A stretch of 20,483 bases of DNA from positions 1 to 20,483 of IMG/VR virus record IMGVR_UViG_3300010885_014141. One strand, given 5' to 3'. The first letter of the stretch is position 1; every line of letters begins with the position of its first letter. The stretch is from a virus. This document shows, piece by piece, positions 4,759 to 11,888 of this stretch. The notes under the pieces are model-generated. The model had not been told where the DNA came from and did not search any database. It saw nothing but the letters and a program-made list of their open reading frames with translations. The translations under genes and the position numbers were made by a program.

Positions 4759-5979
4759 ATGATTGAATATAGTATTATTAAATTATTTATAAATAATAAT
4801 GAATTATATGATAAGTATTTTTCATCATTAAAATTAAATTACATTGAACAGAACTATAAAACACTTTTTAGATGTTTTAAATGCCTCCCTGTAAACTCAC
4901 TTGAGGGCTTGGAAGCTAAGTTCCTTGCTGAGTATCCAGTGATCAGAGAGGGAGATAGAGATGTGGTAAGAGGGGTTATTAATGACATTTCTAAAGCTTC
5001 TGCAATTGAGGCTGAAGTTACCCCTTATCTAGAGAGTCATCTTGCACAGGCTTGGGCGGCTGAATTAGCTATCCTTGCCCTTGAAGTCGGAGAGGGTCGG
5101 AAGACAGTAGAGCAACTTGATGAACTTATTGCTAAACGTGATAGTTCTTTAACCCTTGAGGAAGAGGAAGTCCAATATGTTTGCACAGACATTGAGGAAC
5201 TCATTAATAATGAAACCATAGAGGGTGGCTTACACTGGAGGTTAAATTGCCTTAACAGGAGTTTAGGACCACTACGCAAAGGGAACTTTGGACATATCTT
5301 TGCACGAGTGAATACAGGTAAAACTGCAATGTGGATTTCAGAACTAACACACATGGCACAGCAAACAGATAAACCAATATTAATATTTTTTAATGAGGAG
5401 CAAGGAGAAGATGTTGTATATCGTATGTATAATGCTATCACTGGTCTTACTTATCTTGAACTAAAGAATGATCCTATAGGTGCTAAAAAATTATGGGATT
5501 CAAAGTTTGGAGATAGGATTAAATTTATTGATGACCCCACGATGGTCAATAAGAAGATGATGGAGAAGTTATGCGCCTTACATGAACCTGCTTTAATTCT
5601 TATTGATAACATGGATAAGGTTAAAGGGTTTAGTGGAGATAGAAAAGACCTACTCTTGCATGAGATTTACAAGTGGGGAAGAGATTTAGCAAAGACCTAT
5701 TGCCCTATTATTACCATTGGTCAAGCAGATAGCACAGGGCATAATAGCAAGGTGATTGATGAGAGTCAGATGGCAGATAGTAAAACTGCTAAACCTTCAG
5801 AGATGGACTTTATTATTGGTATTGGACGAGAAGATAAAGAGGGCTATGAGAACATGCGATATTTGACAGTGAGTAAGAACAAATTACGAGGGGATGAAAA
5901 TACTCAAGAAGAAATGCGACACATGCGAGGACACCCTGTTATTTTAAGAACACAATTTTCTACTTACGAGGATATGTAA
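4759..5979 (+). CDS. Replicative DNA helicase (RecA-like, DnaB/T7 gp4 type), 406 aa
   Basis: A hexameric 5'-3' helicase that unwinds the fork and works with the primase. An N-terminal helical domain (about 1-130) and linker lead into a RecA core. The P-loop is ARVNTGKT (residues 182-189), with Ala in place of the usual first Gly. FFNEEQ resembles the H1a/Glu region, LILIDNMD the Walker B strand, and ITIGQADSTGH the H3 motif with its sensing Gln. SKNKLRG near the C-terminus provides basic residues for the arginine-finger region. The start has AAAGGA upstream. The gene is complete and of usual length for the C-terminal half of T7 gp4 plus an N-terminal domain. The 3' end holds GAGGA, the RBS for the next ORF. 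Confidence 0.92.
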   Translation: MIEYSIIKLFINNNELYDKYFSSLKLNYIEQNYKTLFRCFKCLPVNSLEGLEAKFLAEYPVIREGDRDVVRGVINDISKASAIEAEVTPYLESHLAQAWAAELAILALEVGEGRKTVEQLDELIAKRDSSLTLEEEEVQYVCTDIEELINNETIEGGLHWRLNCLNRSLGPLRKGNFGHIFARVNTGKTAMWISELTHMAQQTDKPILIFFNEEQGEDVVYRMYNAITGLTYLELKNDPIGAKKLWDSKFGDRIKFIDDPTMVNKKMMEKLCALHEPALILIDNMDKVKGFSGDRKDLLLHEIYKWGRDLAKTYCPIITIGQADSTGHNSKVIDESQMADSKTAKPSEMDFIIGIGREDKEGYENMRYLTVSKNKLRGDENTQEEMRHMRGHPVILRTQFSTYEDM

Positions 5980-5980
5980 A

Positions 5981-6136
5981 ATGACTACTTTAGACTTTGA
6001 GATTAAAAATATTGAATGGTGGGATGAAAAAAACCAAGATAAAGAAAGATGTATTCAGTATGATGTTGACTTTGAGCATGAAGTAGTAGAACATATTACT
6101 CATGGTGAACTACTAGAGGTTGAAAATCATGATTAA
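5981..6136 (+). CDS. Hypothetical acidic protein, 51 aa
   Basis: A short ORF one base after the helicase stop, with GAGGA (5968-5972) at good distance. The product is acidic (DVDFEHEVVEHITHGELLEV) and starts with a beta-rich part containing WW (IEWWDEKNQD). It has no recognised family. It fits exactly between the helicase and the gene at 6146 and is in the same transcript. Confidence 0.62.
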   Translation: MTTLDFEIKNIEWWDEKNQDKERCIQYDVDFEHEVVEHITHGELLEVENHD

Positions 6137-6145
6137 AGGAAAAGA

Positions 6146-6367
6146 ATGAAGACAATTATTCACGTTAATCAACATGTAATTAAAAGTAATGCAAAGACTG
6201 GAAGTAAAGATCCAGTGCTAACAGTTAAGACATATAAAACTAATACTTATGCCCATGAAGTTGAAATTAAAGGCGATAGCAAGATTGTATACAGCCCTGA
6301 CAAGCCATTAAGCTGTGGAGCTAAAGTTTGGATTGAAACACAGGGTGAAGTTATCATTTTAAAATAG
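6146..6367 (+). CDS. Conserved small phage protein, 73 aa
   Basis: Sequence features HVNQHVIKSNAK, TVKTYKTNTYAHEV and YSPDKPLSCGAKVWIET are typical of a small beta-rich protein seen in many phage replication modules next to polymerase genes; its function is not known to me. AAAGGA lies five bases before the ATG. It sits immediately upstream of the DNA polymerase N-terminal half, suggesting a role with replication, but no motif supports a specific activity. Confidence 0.78.
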   Translation: MKTIIHVNQHVIKSNAKTGSKDPVLTVKTYKTNTYAHEVEIKGDSKIVYSPDKPLSCGAKVWIETQGEVIILK

Positions 6368-6378
6368 GAAAATAATAC

Positions 6379-7524
6379 ATGATAGTTAAAGCATGTGATT
6401 TAGAGACTACCATCTTCAATAAGGGAAACGCATTTGATGTTAGGAATGAGGTTTGCTTTATAGGACTTGGTGATACATTGTGGGATATACAATATTCAGA
6501 GGAACCCTATGGACAGAAATTGTTGGAAATACAAAATTGCATTGACAATTGCGACCTTTTGCTTTTTATTAATGCTAAGTTTGATTTACATCATCTTCGT
6601 AATTTAGGAATTAAATTTAATCACAAACGGATTTGGGACTGTCAACTAGTAGACTTTATGCTAGAGGCTCAAACTACCCCTTATCCATCTATGAATGGGA
6701 TGGCAGAAAAATATGGTTTACAGAGTAAAGACGATAAGATTGCAACGTATTGGGAAGCTGGCATCTGCACTAAAGGGATTCCGTATGACGAGATATCGGA
6801 GTATCTACGACATGACCTTAAAACGACTGAAGAAATTTATAATATACAGAAGGAACTTGTTGAACTCAAAGATAAGAAATTCCAAAGACTTCTCAGTCTA
6901 ATGAACCAAGACTTACTAGTTCTACAAGATATTGAATACAACGGATTTTACTTTAATGAAGAAGCTTGTTTAGAACGAGCTAAAAATAGTCAAAAACAAA
7001 TTGATGAACTAAGGATGGAATTAAATGATTACCATAACATCGAAGGATTTAACAGTGAAAGTGGAGACCACATCTCTGCTCTCTTATACGGAGGAACAAT
7101 TACTATCCCTTGCAAAGAACTTATCGGAGTTTATAAAACAGGAGATAGAAAAGGAGAAGATAAATACGGATGGAAAGATAAGTGTTACACTCTCTCTAGG
7201 TTATTTAACCCTCTGCCACGAACAGAACTTAAAAAAGACGGCTATTACGCAACAGGAGAGGACGTTCTTAAACAACTTAAATCTAGGGATAAGTCCGCTA
7301 GACGGGTTATTGAAATTATCTTAACTCTGGCTAAATTAGAAAAGATTGTAGGAACCTATTACAATGGACTGCCCAAACTAAGAGAGACAATGAACTGGAA
7401 ACCTAACATGTTGCATGGAAATTTAAACCAAGTAACAGCTAGGACAGGAAGACTTAGTAGCACCAAGCCAAACCTACAGAATATTAGTGGGGATATGAAA
7501 GAAATATTTACATCGAGGTATTAA
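6379..7524 (+). CDS. DNA polymerase family A, N-terminal half (3'-5' exonuclease and thumb), 381 aa
   Basis: This is the proofreading domain and the first part of the polymerase domain of a T7/Pol I-type enzyme. Exo I is CDLET (Asp7, Glu9), Exo II is FINAKFDL (Asn65, Asp69) and Exo III is YLRHD (Tyr142, Asp146), so proofreading residues are intact. The C-terminus holds the conserved TGRLSSTKPNLQNI followed by KEIFTSRY and then stops with TAA. In intact relatives the chain continues at once into motif A. Here the missing palm and fingers are encoded by a separate gene starting at 8075, after three small genes. The last codons contain CGAGG, the RBS of the gene at 7526, so the new end has been adapted to its neighbours. 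Activity needs the C-terminal half, presumably by association. Confidence 0.93.
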   Translation: MIVKACDLETTIFNKGNAFDVRNEVCFIGLGDTLWDIQYSEEPYGQKLLEIQNCIDNCDLLLFINAKFDLHHLRNLGIKFNHKRIWDCQLVDFMLEAQTTPYPSMNGMAEKYGLQSKDDKIATYWEAGICTKGIPYDEISEYLRHDLKTTEEIYNIQKELVELKDKKFQRLLSLMNQDLLVLQDIEYNGFYFNEEACLERAKNSQKQIDELRMELNDYHNIEGFNSESGDHISALLYGGTITIPCKELIGVYKTGDRKGEDKYGWKDKCYTLSRLFNPLPRTELKKDGYYATGEDVLKQLKSRDKSARRVIEIILTLAKLEKIVGTYYNGLPKLRETMNWKPNMLHGNLNQVTARTGRLSSTKPNLQNISGDMKEIFTSRY

Positions 7525-7525
7525 T

Positions 7526-7636
7526 ATGTTAGTGTGCGTATATTGTGGTGAAGAAATAGATGAAGGACAACTTGAATGTTGTGGAGAAAACCATTTTGAG
7601 GAGATTGATGATGACGAAGACTACCCTTTCGATTGA
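7526..7636 (+). CDS. Tiny zinc-ribbon-like acidic protein, 36 aa
   Basis: This is the first of three genes inserted between the polymerase halves. It starts one base after the N-half stop, with CGAGG (7514-7518) as RBS. The product has CVYC (Cys4, Cys7) and CC (Cys18, Cys19) and an acidic tail (EEIDDDEDYPFD), compatible with a single small zinc site. It is unrecognised. It overlaps the next gene by about 26 bases. Confidence 0.6.
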   Translation: MLVCVYCGEEIDEGQLECCGENHFEEIDDDEDYPFD

Positions 7637-7895
7637 AACACAAGTAGTAGATTTTTTATCCTTTACACCAAAACTATCAGATTATATTGATGATACATCT
7701 TGGATGGCAGACGAAGTAAATATTATTTTACATGATGATGAAGATGATAAACTAGCTCGGATTCGTGATATTTATTTTAAAGAGTTTTATAAAATGGCTA
7801 CCTTTGTAGCTGATAACCATGAATCTGCTCCTACTGCATCATGGCTATATAATGAAATTATAGACGAAGACTTTTTGGAGGACGAAGATGAGTAA
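7611..7895 (+). CDS. Hypothetical acidic protein inside split polymerase, 94 aa
   Basis: GAGGAG (7598-7603) precedes a double ATG at 7608/7611; 7611 has the better spacing. The product is strongly acidic, rich in Asp and Glu (HDDEDDKLARIRD; NEIIDEDFLEDEDE at the C-terminus) and helical. No domain is recognised. It is the middle gene of the cassette that separates the polymerase halves and overlaps both neighbours by a few bases, so all are read from one transcript. A bridging or clamp-like role between the polymerase halves is only a thought. Confidence 0.68.
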   Translation: MTKTTLSIETQVVDFLSFTPKLSDYIDDTSWMADEVNIILHDDEDDKLARIRDIYFKEFYKMATFVADNHESAPTASWLYNEIIDEDFLEDEDE

Positions 7896-8091
7896 GTTAC
7901 AGGAGTATCCTGAAGAGGATTATAAAGTAGATGTTACCTATGATATGGAAGAGGCATGGGTTTATGCAACAACTTCAAATGCTGATGAAGTGATACAAAA
8001 ATATGGAGTTGATTTCTTTATTGAAAAACTCCCTCGATATTCTAAAATAGCTTTACTTGCTTGGAAACAAAAAAATGTTAATACAGGCTGA
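7888..8091 (+). CDS. Hypothetical protein overlapping start of polymerase C-half, 67 aa
   Basis: GGAGG (7877-7881) lies six bases before the ATG, inside the end of the preceding gene. The product begins MSKLQEYPEEDYKVDVTYD and ends in a basic tail (LLAWKQKNVNTG). No family is recognised. Its last 17 bases overlap the start of the polymerase C-terminal half (ATG 8075), which has only a weak RBS of its own, so this gene probably drives translation of the polymerase half by coupling. Confidence 0.68.
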   Translation: MSKLQEYPEEDYKVDVTYDMEEAWVYATTSNADEVIQKYGVDFFIEKLPRYSKIALLAWKQKNVNTG

Positions 8092-8788
8092 TGCTGCTGC
8101 ACTAGAGATTAGGGTTGCTGCTTTTCTTAGTCAAGATGAAACTCTAATTAAAGAGATTGTAGAAGAGTTAGATATTCATACTGATAATCAGAATAGATTT
8201 GGACTGCCATCTAGACTCATTGCAAAGATATTTGTGTTTAGACTTTTATATGGAGGCAGTGCTTATTCCTATGCTAATGATCCTGAGTTTATGGAGATTA
8301 GTAAGAGTGAGAAATATTGGCAAGAAATTATTGATGCTTACTATGATAAATATAAGGGGATTAAGAAATGGCATATTAAACTTGTAAGAGAGGCAGTAGA
8401 AACAGGTAAGGTAATTAGTCCCACAGGAAGGGAATATCGGTTCCAGCAATATAATGGGAACTACAAGGATACACAGATTAAGAACTACATTGTGCAGGGT
8501 ACTGGGGCTGACATTATGGCTCTTGCACGAGTTAGCTTCTTCAATCGACTCAAGAAGTTAAACTATAGCGAGTGCTTACTGGTTAATACAGTGCATGATT
8601 CAATAGTTCTTGACTTTAATGAGAAAACATGCGACAATAAGCTTATAGCTCAAACATTGCATGAAGTGTTTGATGATATTCCAAAGAATTTTGAGAAGTT
8701 GTTTTTAACCCCTTTCAATGTACCTATGACTTGTGAAGTGCTAATGGGCAAAGACTGGGAAAATATGGAGGTAATAGAATGTTTATAG
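8075..8788 (+). CDS. DNA polymerase family A, C-terminal half (palm and fingers), 237 aa
   Basis: This carries the whole polymerase active site. Motif A is QADAAALEIR with the catalytic Asp at residue 6. Motif B is RLIAKIFVFRLLYG (Arg47, Lys51, Phe55, Tyr59), in which Phe55 matches E. coli Pol I Phe762. Motif C is TVHDSIVLD with His174 and Asp175. The protein begins only six residues before the motif A Asp, where the N-half gene stopped, so almost nothing is lost between the two. The ATG at 8075 is used; an in-frame TTG at 8057 is the alternative. Translation is probably coupled to the gene ending at 8091. It overlaps the SSB-like gene by ten bases. All key residues are present, so it should work with the N-half in trans. 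Confidence 0.92.
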   Translation: MLIQADAAALEIRVAAFLSQDETLIKEIVEELDIHTDNQNRFGLPSRLIAKIFVFRLLYGGSAYSYANDPEFMEISKSEKYWQEIIDAYYDKYKGIKKWHIKLVREAVETGKVISPTGREYRFQQYNGNYKDTQIKNYIVQGTGADIMALARVSFFNRLKKLNYSECLLVNTVHDSIVLDFNEKTCDNKLIAQTLHEVFDDIPKNFEKLFLTPFNVPMTCEVLMGKDWENMEVIECL

Positions 8789-9306
8789 AAATTGTAGACG
8801 TAGTTCGAGAAGAGAAGCCTAGCAGTAATGGTAAAGGAACTTATGGGGCTTTAACAGTTACTTATCGTAGTAATGGTAAGATTGCAGAGAAGAAATTGAT
8901 GTCCTTTGCAAATCCTACAGTATTTAAATATTTTGAGAAGGCAGTTAAGGGAGATACAGTTGATGTAACTTCAGTTAAGAATGAGAAAACAGGTTATTGG
9001 GACTGGACAGGTATTGGAACAGGAGAAGCACAAGTGGCTACACCATCATCAGCAAATACATCAGCAACAACACGAGTTACAGGAAGTAATTATGAAACAA
9101 AAGAAGAACGAGCAGTTAAACAACGATACATTGTCCGACAAAGTTCAGTTGCTAATGCTATTTCTGCTTTGGCTATTAGTGCTAAGTCCACTCCTAAGTC
9201 TGGTGAAATTATCACGTTAGCAAAACAGTTTGAAGAGTATGTATTTTCAATTCCATCTGCTTTAGATATGCTAGTAAATGAATTAGAATCAGATATTCCA
9301 GAATAA
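8779..9306 (+). CDS. Putative single-stranded DNA-binding protein, 175 aa
   Basis: The N-terminal 85 residues are beta-rich and OB-fold-like (TYGALTVTYRSNGKIAEKKL, then KNEKTGYWDWTGI), followed by a Ser/Thr/Ala-rich linker and a helical part starting ETKEERAVKQRYIVRQSSVA, a segment I associate with phage SSB-like proteins. The C-terminus is acidic (NELESDIPE), as in proteins that bind polymerase or helicase through their tail. GGAGG (8766-8770) is the RBS, inside the polymerase end. A strong intrinsic terminator follows directly, suggesting this product is needed in larger amounts than the genes downstream. Assignment is from family resemblance and position. Confidence 0.75.
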   Translation: MFIEIVDVVREEKPSSNGKGTYGALTVTYRSNGKIAEKKLMSFANPTVFKYFEKAVKGDTVDVTSVKNEKTGYWDWTGIGTGEAQVATPSSANTSATTRVTGSNYETKEERAVKQRYIVRQSSVANAISALAISAKSTPKSGEIITLAKQFEEYVFSIPSALDMLVNELESDIPE

Positions 9307-9318
9307 GTTGCTCACTCA

Positions 9319-9343
9319 AAGGGGGCTAGTCCCCCTTCTTTTT
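9319..9343 (+). terminator. Intrinsic terminator after SSB-like gene
   Basis: AAGGGGG (9319-9325) pairs with CCCCCTT (9331-9337) around a CTAGT loop, followed by CTTTTT (9338-9343). It is a compact seven-pair hairpin with a U-tract, lying in the only gap of this size within the replication block. It would end or attenuate transcripts after the SSB-like gene; the genes from 9354 on need read-through or their own promoter. Confidence 0.85.
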
Positions 9344-9353
9344 AAGGAATAAT

Positions 9354-10058
9354 ATGATAGCACTATTAGATGGAGATTTAATTTTATATAGATGTGCCGC
9401 TAGTGCTGAGAATGATCCTTATGGCATTGCACAATCAAGGGTCAATGAACTTTTAGATCAGATTTTAGAAGCTATAGATGCAAAGGAATACCGCTTCTTT
9501 CTATCAGGCAAAAAGAATTTTAGGAAAGCAATCTATCCTGAATATAAAGCCAATCGCACTCAACCTAAACCTATCCACTTATCATCTCTTAGAGAGTGGG
9601 CTTGTGAATCTTTAAATGCAGAAGTAACAGACCATGAATTAGAAGCAGATGATTATATGGGAATCTACCAAGATAAAGTAGAAGGTAGTACAACTATTTG
9701 TTCCCTTGATAAAGATTTATTGATGATTCCAGGAAATCACTATCAATGGCAATTTGGAACTAGCAAGTGGACTAAAGAAGCAAATCGTATGTATCAATCT
9801 GAATTAGAAGGTTTAAGACTATTTTATGAGCAATGTCTTAAAGGGGATAAAGCAGATAATATTAAAGGTATAGCAGGACTTGGAGATGCTAAAGCAAAAA
9901 AACTTCTAGCTGAATGTACTAATGAAAAAGAGATGCTAGATATTGTTTTAGAAAAATATGGGCATGAGGAAGAGTTTTTAATGAACGCACAGTGCTTGTG
10001 GATATTACAAGGATTTGACCAATATTATTTGGAGAGATATGATGCACTTAAAACTTGA
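9354..10058 (+). CDS. 5'-3' exonuclease (FEN/T7 gp6-like), 234 aa
   Basis: A flap/5' nuclease that removes RNA primers and degrades host DNA. The N-terminal metal site starts LLDGDLILYR (Asp6, Asp8). Later acidic residues are in DHELEADDYMGI and CSLDKDLLMI, and GDKADNIKG is followed by the helix-three-turn-helix GIAGLGDAKAKKLL that grips DNA. All are in family order; 234 residues is a short but complete phage version. The ATG follows AAGGAAT. It is the first gene after the terminator at 9319-9343, and its end overlaps the next gene by about 20 bases. Confidence 0.92.
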   Translation: MIALLDGDLILYRCAASAENDPYGIAQSRVNELLDQILEAIDAKEYRFFLSGKKNFRKAIYPEYKANRTQPKPIHLSSLREWACESLNAEVTDHELEADDYMGIYQDKVEGSTTICSLDKDLLMIPGNHYQWQFGTSKWTKEANRMYQSELEGLRLFYEQCLKGDKADNIKGIAGLGDAKAKKLLAECTNEKEMLDIVLEKYGHEEEFLMNAQCLWILQGFDQYYLERYDALKT

Positions 10059-10290
10059 TATAGAACAGATGGGAGAGGTAGCAATAGTCTACTTGAGGGA
10101 ATGTATTATGTTAGAACTTCTCTTTGATAGGAATGAGAAAGTATTAAAACACTATATGTTTGTATTAAAAGAAATAACCCCTCCTGGAGAACATAATGAG
10201 TACAAGAAAAACTTCTACAAAGAAATCTGTAGAATGGACAGAGGGTCGCTTCAGAGCCTTCATAACGAGTACACTGAGGGGTGGTTTTAG
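10039..10290 (+). CDS. Conserved small phage protein, 83 aa
   Basis: GGAGAG (10031-10036) precedes a double ATG at 10039/10042. The product is helical (LDIEQMGEVAIVYLRECIML, then NEKVLKHYMFVLKEITPPGE) and resembles short phage proteins of unknown role that end in a YYMTP-like segment. Its last 95 bases overlap the HNH gene in a different frame, an unusually long overlap for this genome; the residues after about 53 may therefore be an extension created when the HNH gene became fixed here. Confidence 0.58.
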   Translation: MMHLKLDIEQMGEVAIVYLRECIMLELLFDRNEKVLKHYMFVLKEITPPGEHNEYKKNFYKEICRMDRGSLQSLHNEYTEGWF

Positions 10291-10600
10291 AAGATACCCT
10301 CCAAAATATGAAGTATTGAAAGAAGCTTTATGGGGTAAGAAAGTCAATAGCAAGTCTGGTAGGATGTGTTTACATTACACTTGTAATGAGTGTAAAGGGC
10401 AGTATCCAGCTAAAGAGGTTAATGTAGATCATATACTCCCTGTAGTAGATCCAGCAATAGGTTTTAAAAATTGGGATGTATTTGTTAAAAGACTTTTTTG
10501 TGATAAAGAAAACTTACAAGTATTATGCAGTAAATGCCATACCAAAAAAACTAAACAGGAAAGAGAGGTTCGAAATGCTACTACTAGATCCAGCAAGTAA
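10196..10600 (+). CDS. HNH endonuclease, 134 aa
   Basis: A zinc-dependent HNH nuclease. CNEC (Cys63, Cys66) and CSKC (Cys111, Cys114) hold a structural zinc; VDHI gives Asp78-His79, ENLQVLC gives Asn106, and CHTKK gives His115, making a complete HNH motif. The N-terminal part (VEWTEGRFRAFITSTLRGGF, then RRYPPKYEVLKEA) belongs to a family conserved in phages next to replication genes, so it may be a resident phage nuclease (a role like T7 endonuclease I) as well as a possible homing enzyme. GGAG lies seven bases upstream of the ATG. It overlaps neighbours at both ends (95 and 26 bases). Confidence 0.88.
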   Translation: MSTRKTSTKKSVEWTEGRFRAFITSTLRGGFRRYPPKYEVLKEALWGKKVNSKSGRMCLHYTCNECKGQYPAKEVNVDHILPVVDPAIGFKNWDVFVKRLFCDKENLQVLCSKCHTKKTKQEREVRNATTRSSK

Positions 10601-10853
10601 ATATGCAGATTGTATTATTGGGGAAGATTATTATGGAAGTAAAGTGGTCTATGATGCTGAAAAAGTAATTAAAGTTTTAATGACTATGGATGAAATGACT
10701 GAAGAAGAAGCTTTAGAATACTTTGAATTTAATATTGTTGGTGCCTATGTTGGAGAAGAAACTCCTCTTTTTATTTGGAAGACAGATGGATGGAATGAAG
10801 ATAGGGTAGATATAATTGGGCAAAACGGAAATGATGGAGATCATTATGAGTAA
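10575..10853 (+). CDS. Hypothetical acidic protein, 92 aa
   Basis: The ATG at 10575 follows GAGAGG (10563-10568); a longer frame open to 10476 lies within the HNH gene and lacks a start signal. The product (MLLLDPASKYADCIIGEDYY, then EEALEYFEFNIVGAYVGEET, then IFIWKT-like and DRVDIIGQNGNDGDHYE) resembles a small conserved phage protein whose function I do not know. It has no metal or membrane motif. It overlaps the HNH end by 26 bases and the phosphatase start by eight. Confidence 0.7.
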   Translation: MLLLDPASKYADCIIGEDYYGSKVVYDAEKVIKVLMTMDEMTEEEALEYFEFNIVGAYVGEETPLFIWKTDGWNEDRVDIIGQNGNDGDHYE

Positions 10854-11640
10854 ACGTATTTTAGTGATACCTGATAGTCAAGTACAACCTGATGATTCAT
10901 TTGAATTTCTATCATTCATTGGTCAATATGCTGTAGATATTCGTCCTGATATCATTGTGCATTTGGGGGATTTTGCAGATATGCCTAGCCTTTCTAGCCA
11001 TGATAAAGCAGGAAGCAAAAGTATGGAAGGACAACGATATAAAGCAGATGTAAATGCTACTATTGAGGCAATGACTACTTTATTAACTCCAATTAAATCT
11101 CATCAAGAACTTCTTAAACAACAACATCGTCCTCGATGGAATCCTAGAATGGTTATGTTATATGGAAATCACGAAAATCGTATTAATCGGGCTATTCAAA
11201 ACGACCCTAAACTGGATGGGCTTATTTCTCTCTCCGATTTGCAATATGAAGAAATGGGATGGGAGACTTACCCTTTCTTACAGCCTGTCAATATTGAAGG
11301 GGTCATGTTCTGCCATTATTTTGTTTCTGGGGTTATGGGTAATCCTTGCACAACTGCTCGTGCTATACTTAATAAACATCATCAATCCTGCATTGCTGGA
11401 CATCAACAAGGACGGGATATAGCTTTTGGTAAACGTGCTGATGGTACCGAGATGACTGCCATGATTGTAGGCAGTGGGTACGAGCACGACGAAAAATATT
11501 TAAATTCACAAACAAATAATCATTGGAGAGGAGTTGTAGTATTGCATGAAGTAGTAGATGGTCACTTTGATGAAATGATGGTTTCATTGCGCTATCTTAG
11601 AACTAAATATAGTAAAGTTAAATTAGAAAGGGTAGCATAA
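10846..11640 (+). CDS. Calcineurin-like metallophosphoesterase, 264 aa
   Basis: A two-metal phosphoesterase. The motifs occur in order: VIPDSQVQP (first Asp, with Gln where the family often has His), HLGDFAD (GD), YGNHENR (GNHE) and CIAGHQQGR (GH). The family includes DNA/RNA phosphatases and nucleases; the substrate cannot be read from sequence. In phages it often sits in DNA-metabolism modules, as here. The ATG at 10846 is chosen because TGGAGA lies upstream and MSKRILVIPDS begins the first strand; the longer frame from 10816 is within the previous gene. The stop overlaps the DUF3310 gene start as TAATG. Confidence 0.88.
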   Translation: MSKRILVIPDSQVQPDDSFEFLSFIGQYAVDIRPDIIVHLGDFADMPSLSSHDKAGSKSMEGQRYKADVNATIEAMTTLLTPIKSHQELLKQQHRPRWNPRMVMLYGNHENRINRAIQNDPKLDGLISLSDLQYEEMGWETYPFLQPVNIEGVMFCHYFVSGVMGNPCTTARAILNKHHQSCIAGHQQGRDIAFGKRADGTEMTAMIVGSGYEHDEKYLNSQTNNHWRGVVVLHEVVDGHFDEMMVSLRYLRTKYSKVKLERVA

Positions 11641-11888
11641 TGGGATTGCCTGATTACGCATCTAAAGAAAGTACACTACCCTCTAGCAAACAGATTGGTG
11701 GGGCACATTATAAAAAGTATGCTATTCAACCTGCAGAGTTTTGTCATTATAATAATATTCCATATCTAGAAGCCACAGCCATTAAGTATTTGTGTCGATG
11801 GAGAGATAAAGGTGGAATGGAAGACTTAGATAAAGCAATCCATTACATTGAACTTCTAAAAGAATTTGAATATGTTGACATTAAGTGA
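11640..11888 (+). CDS. DUF3310 protein (T7 gp1.7-like domain), 82 aa
   Basis: The segment GGAHYKKYAIQPAEFCHYNN followed by EATAIKYLCRWRDKGGMEDLDKAIHYIELL is the DUF3310 signature (HYK, IQP, IKYLCR, KGG.EDL.KA.HY). This domain is found in many phages and in T7 gp1.7, a nucleotide kinase; kinase activity is not shown for most members. At 82 residues it is the bare domain. Its location just before the ribonucleotide reductase fits a nucleotide-metabolism role. Translation is coupled to the phosphatase by TAATG, and its 3' end overlaps the 51-aa gene. Confidence 0.88.
   Translation: MGLPDYASKESTLPSSKQIGGAHYKKYAIQPAEFCHYNNIPYLEATAIKYLCRWRDKGGMEDLDKAIHYIELLKEFEYVDIK

Noticed and set aside
5037-5441. 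134-codon ORF on the - strand inside the helicase
   Set aside because: Antisense shadow of a conserved, motif-bearing helicase gene, with no start signal.
7525-8074. Group I intron or intein between polymerase halves
   Set aside because: The interval is filled with three overlapping ORFs that have good RBSs, leaving no room for a ribozyme core, and neither half carries intein splice motifs at its border.
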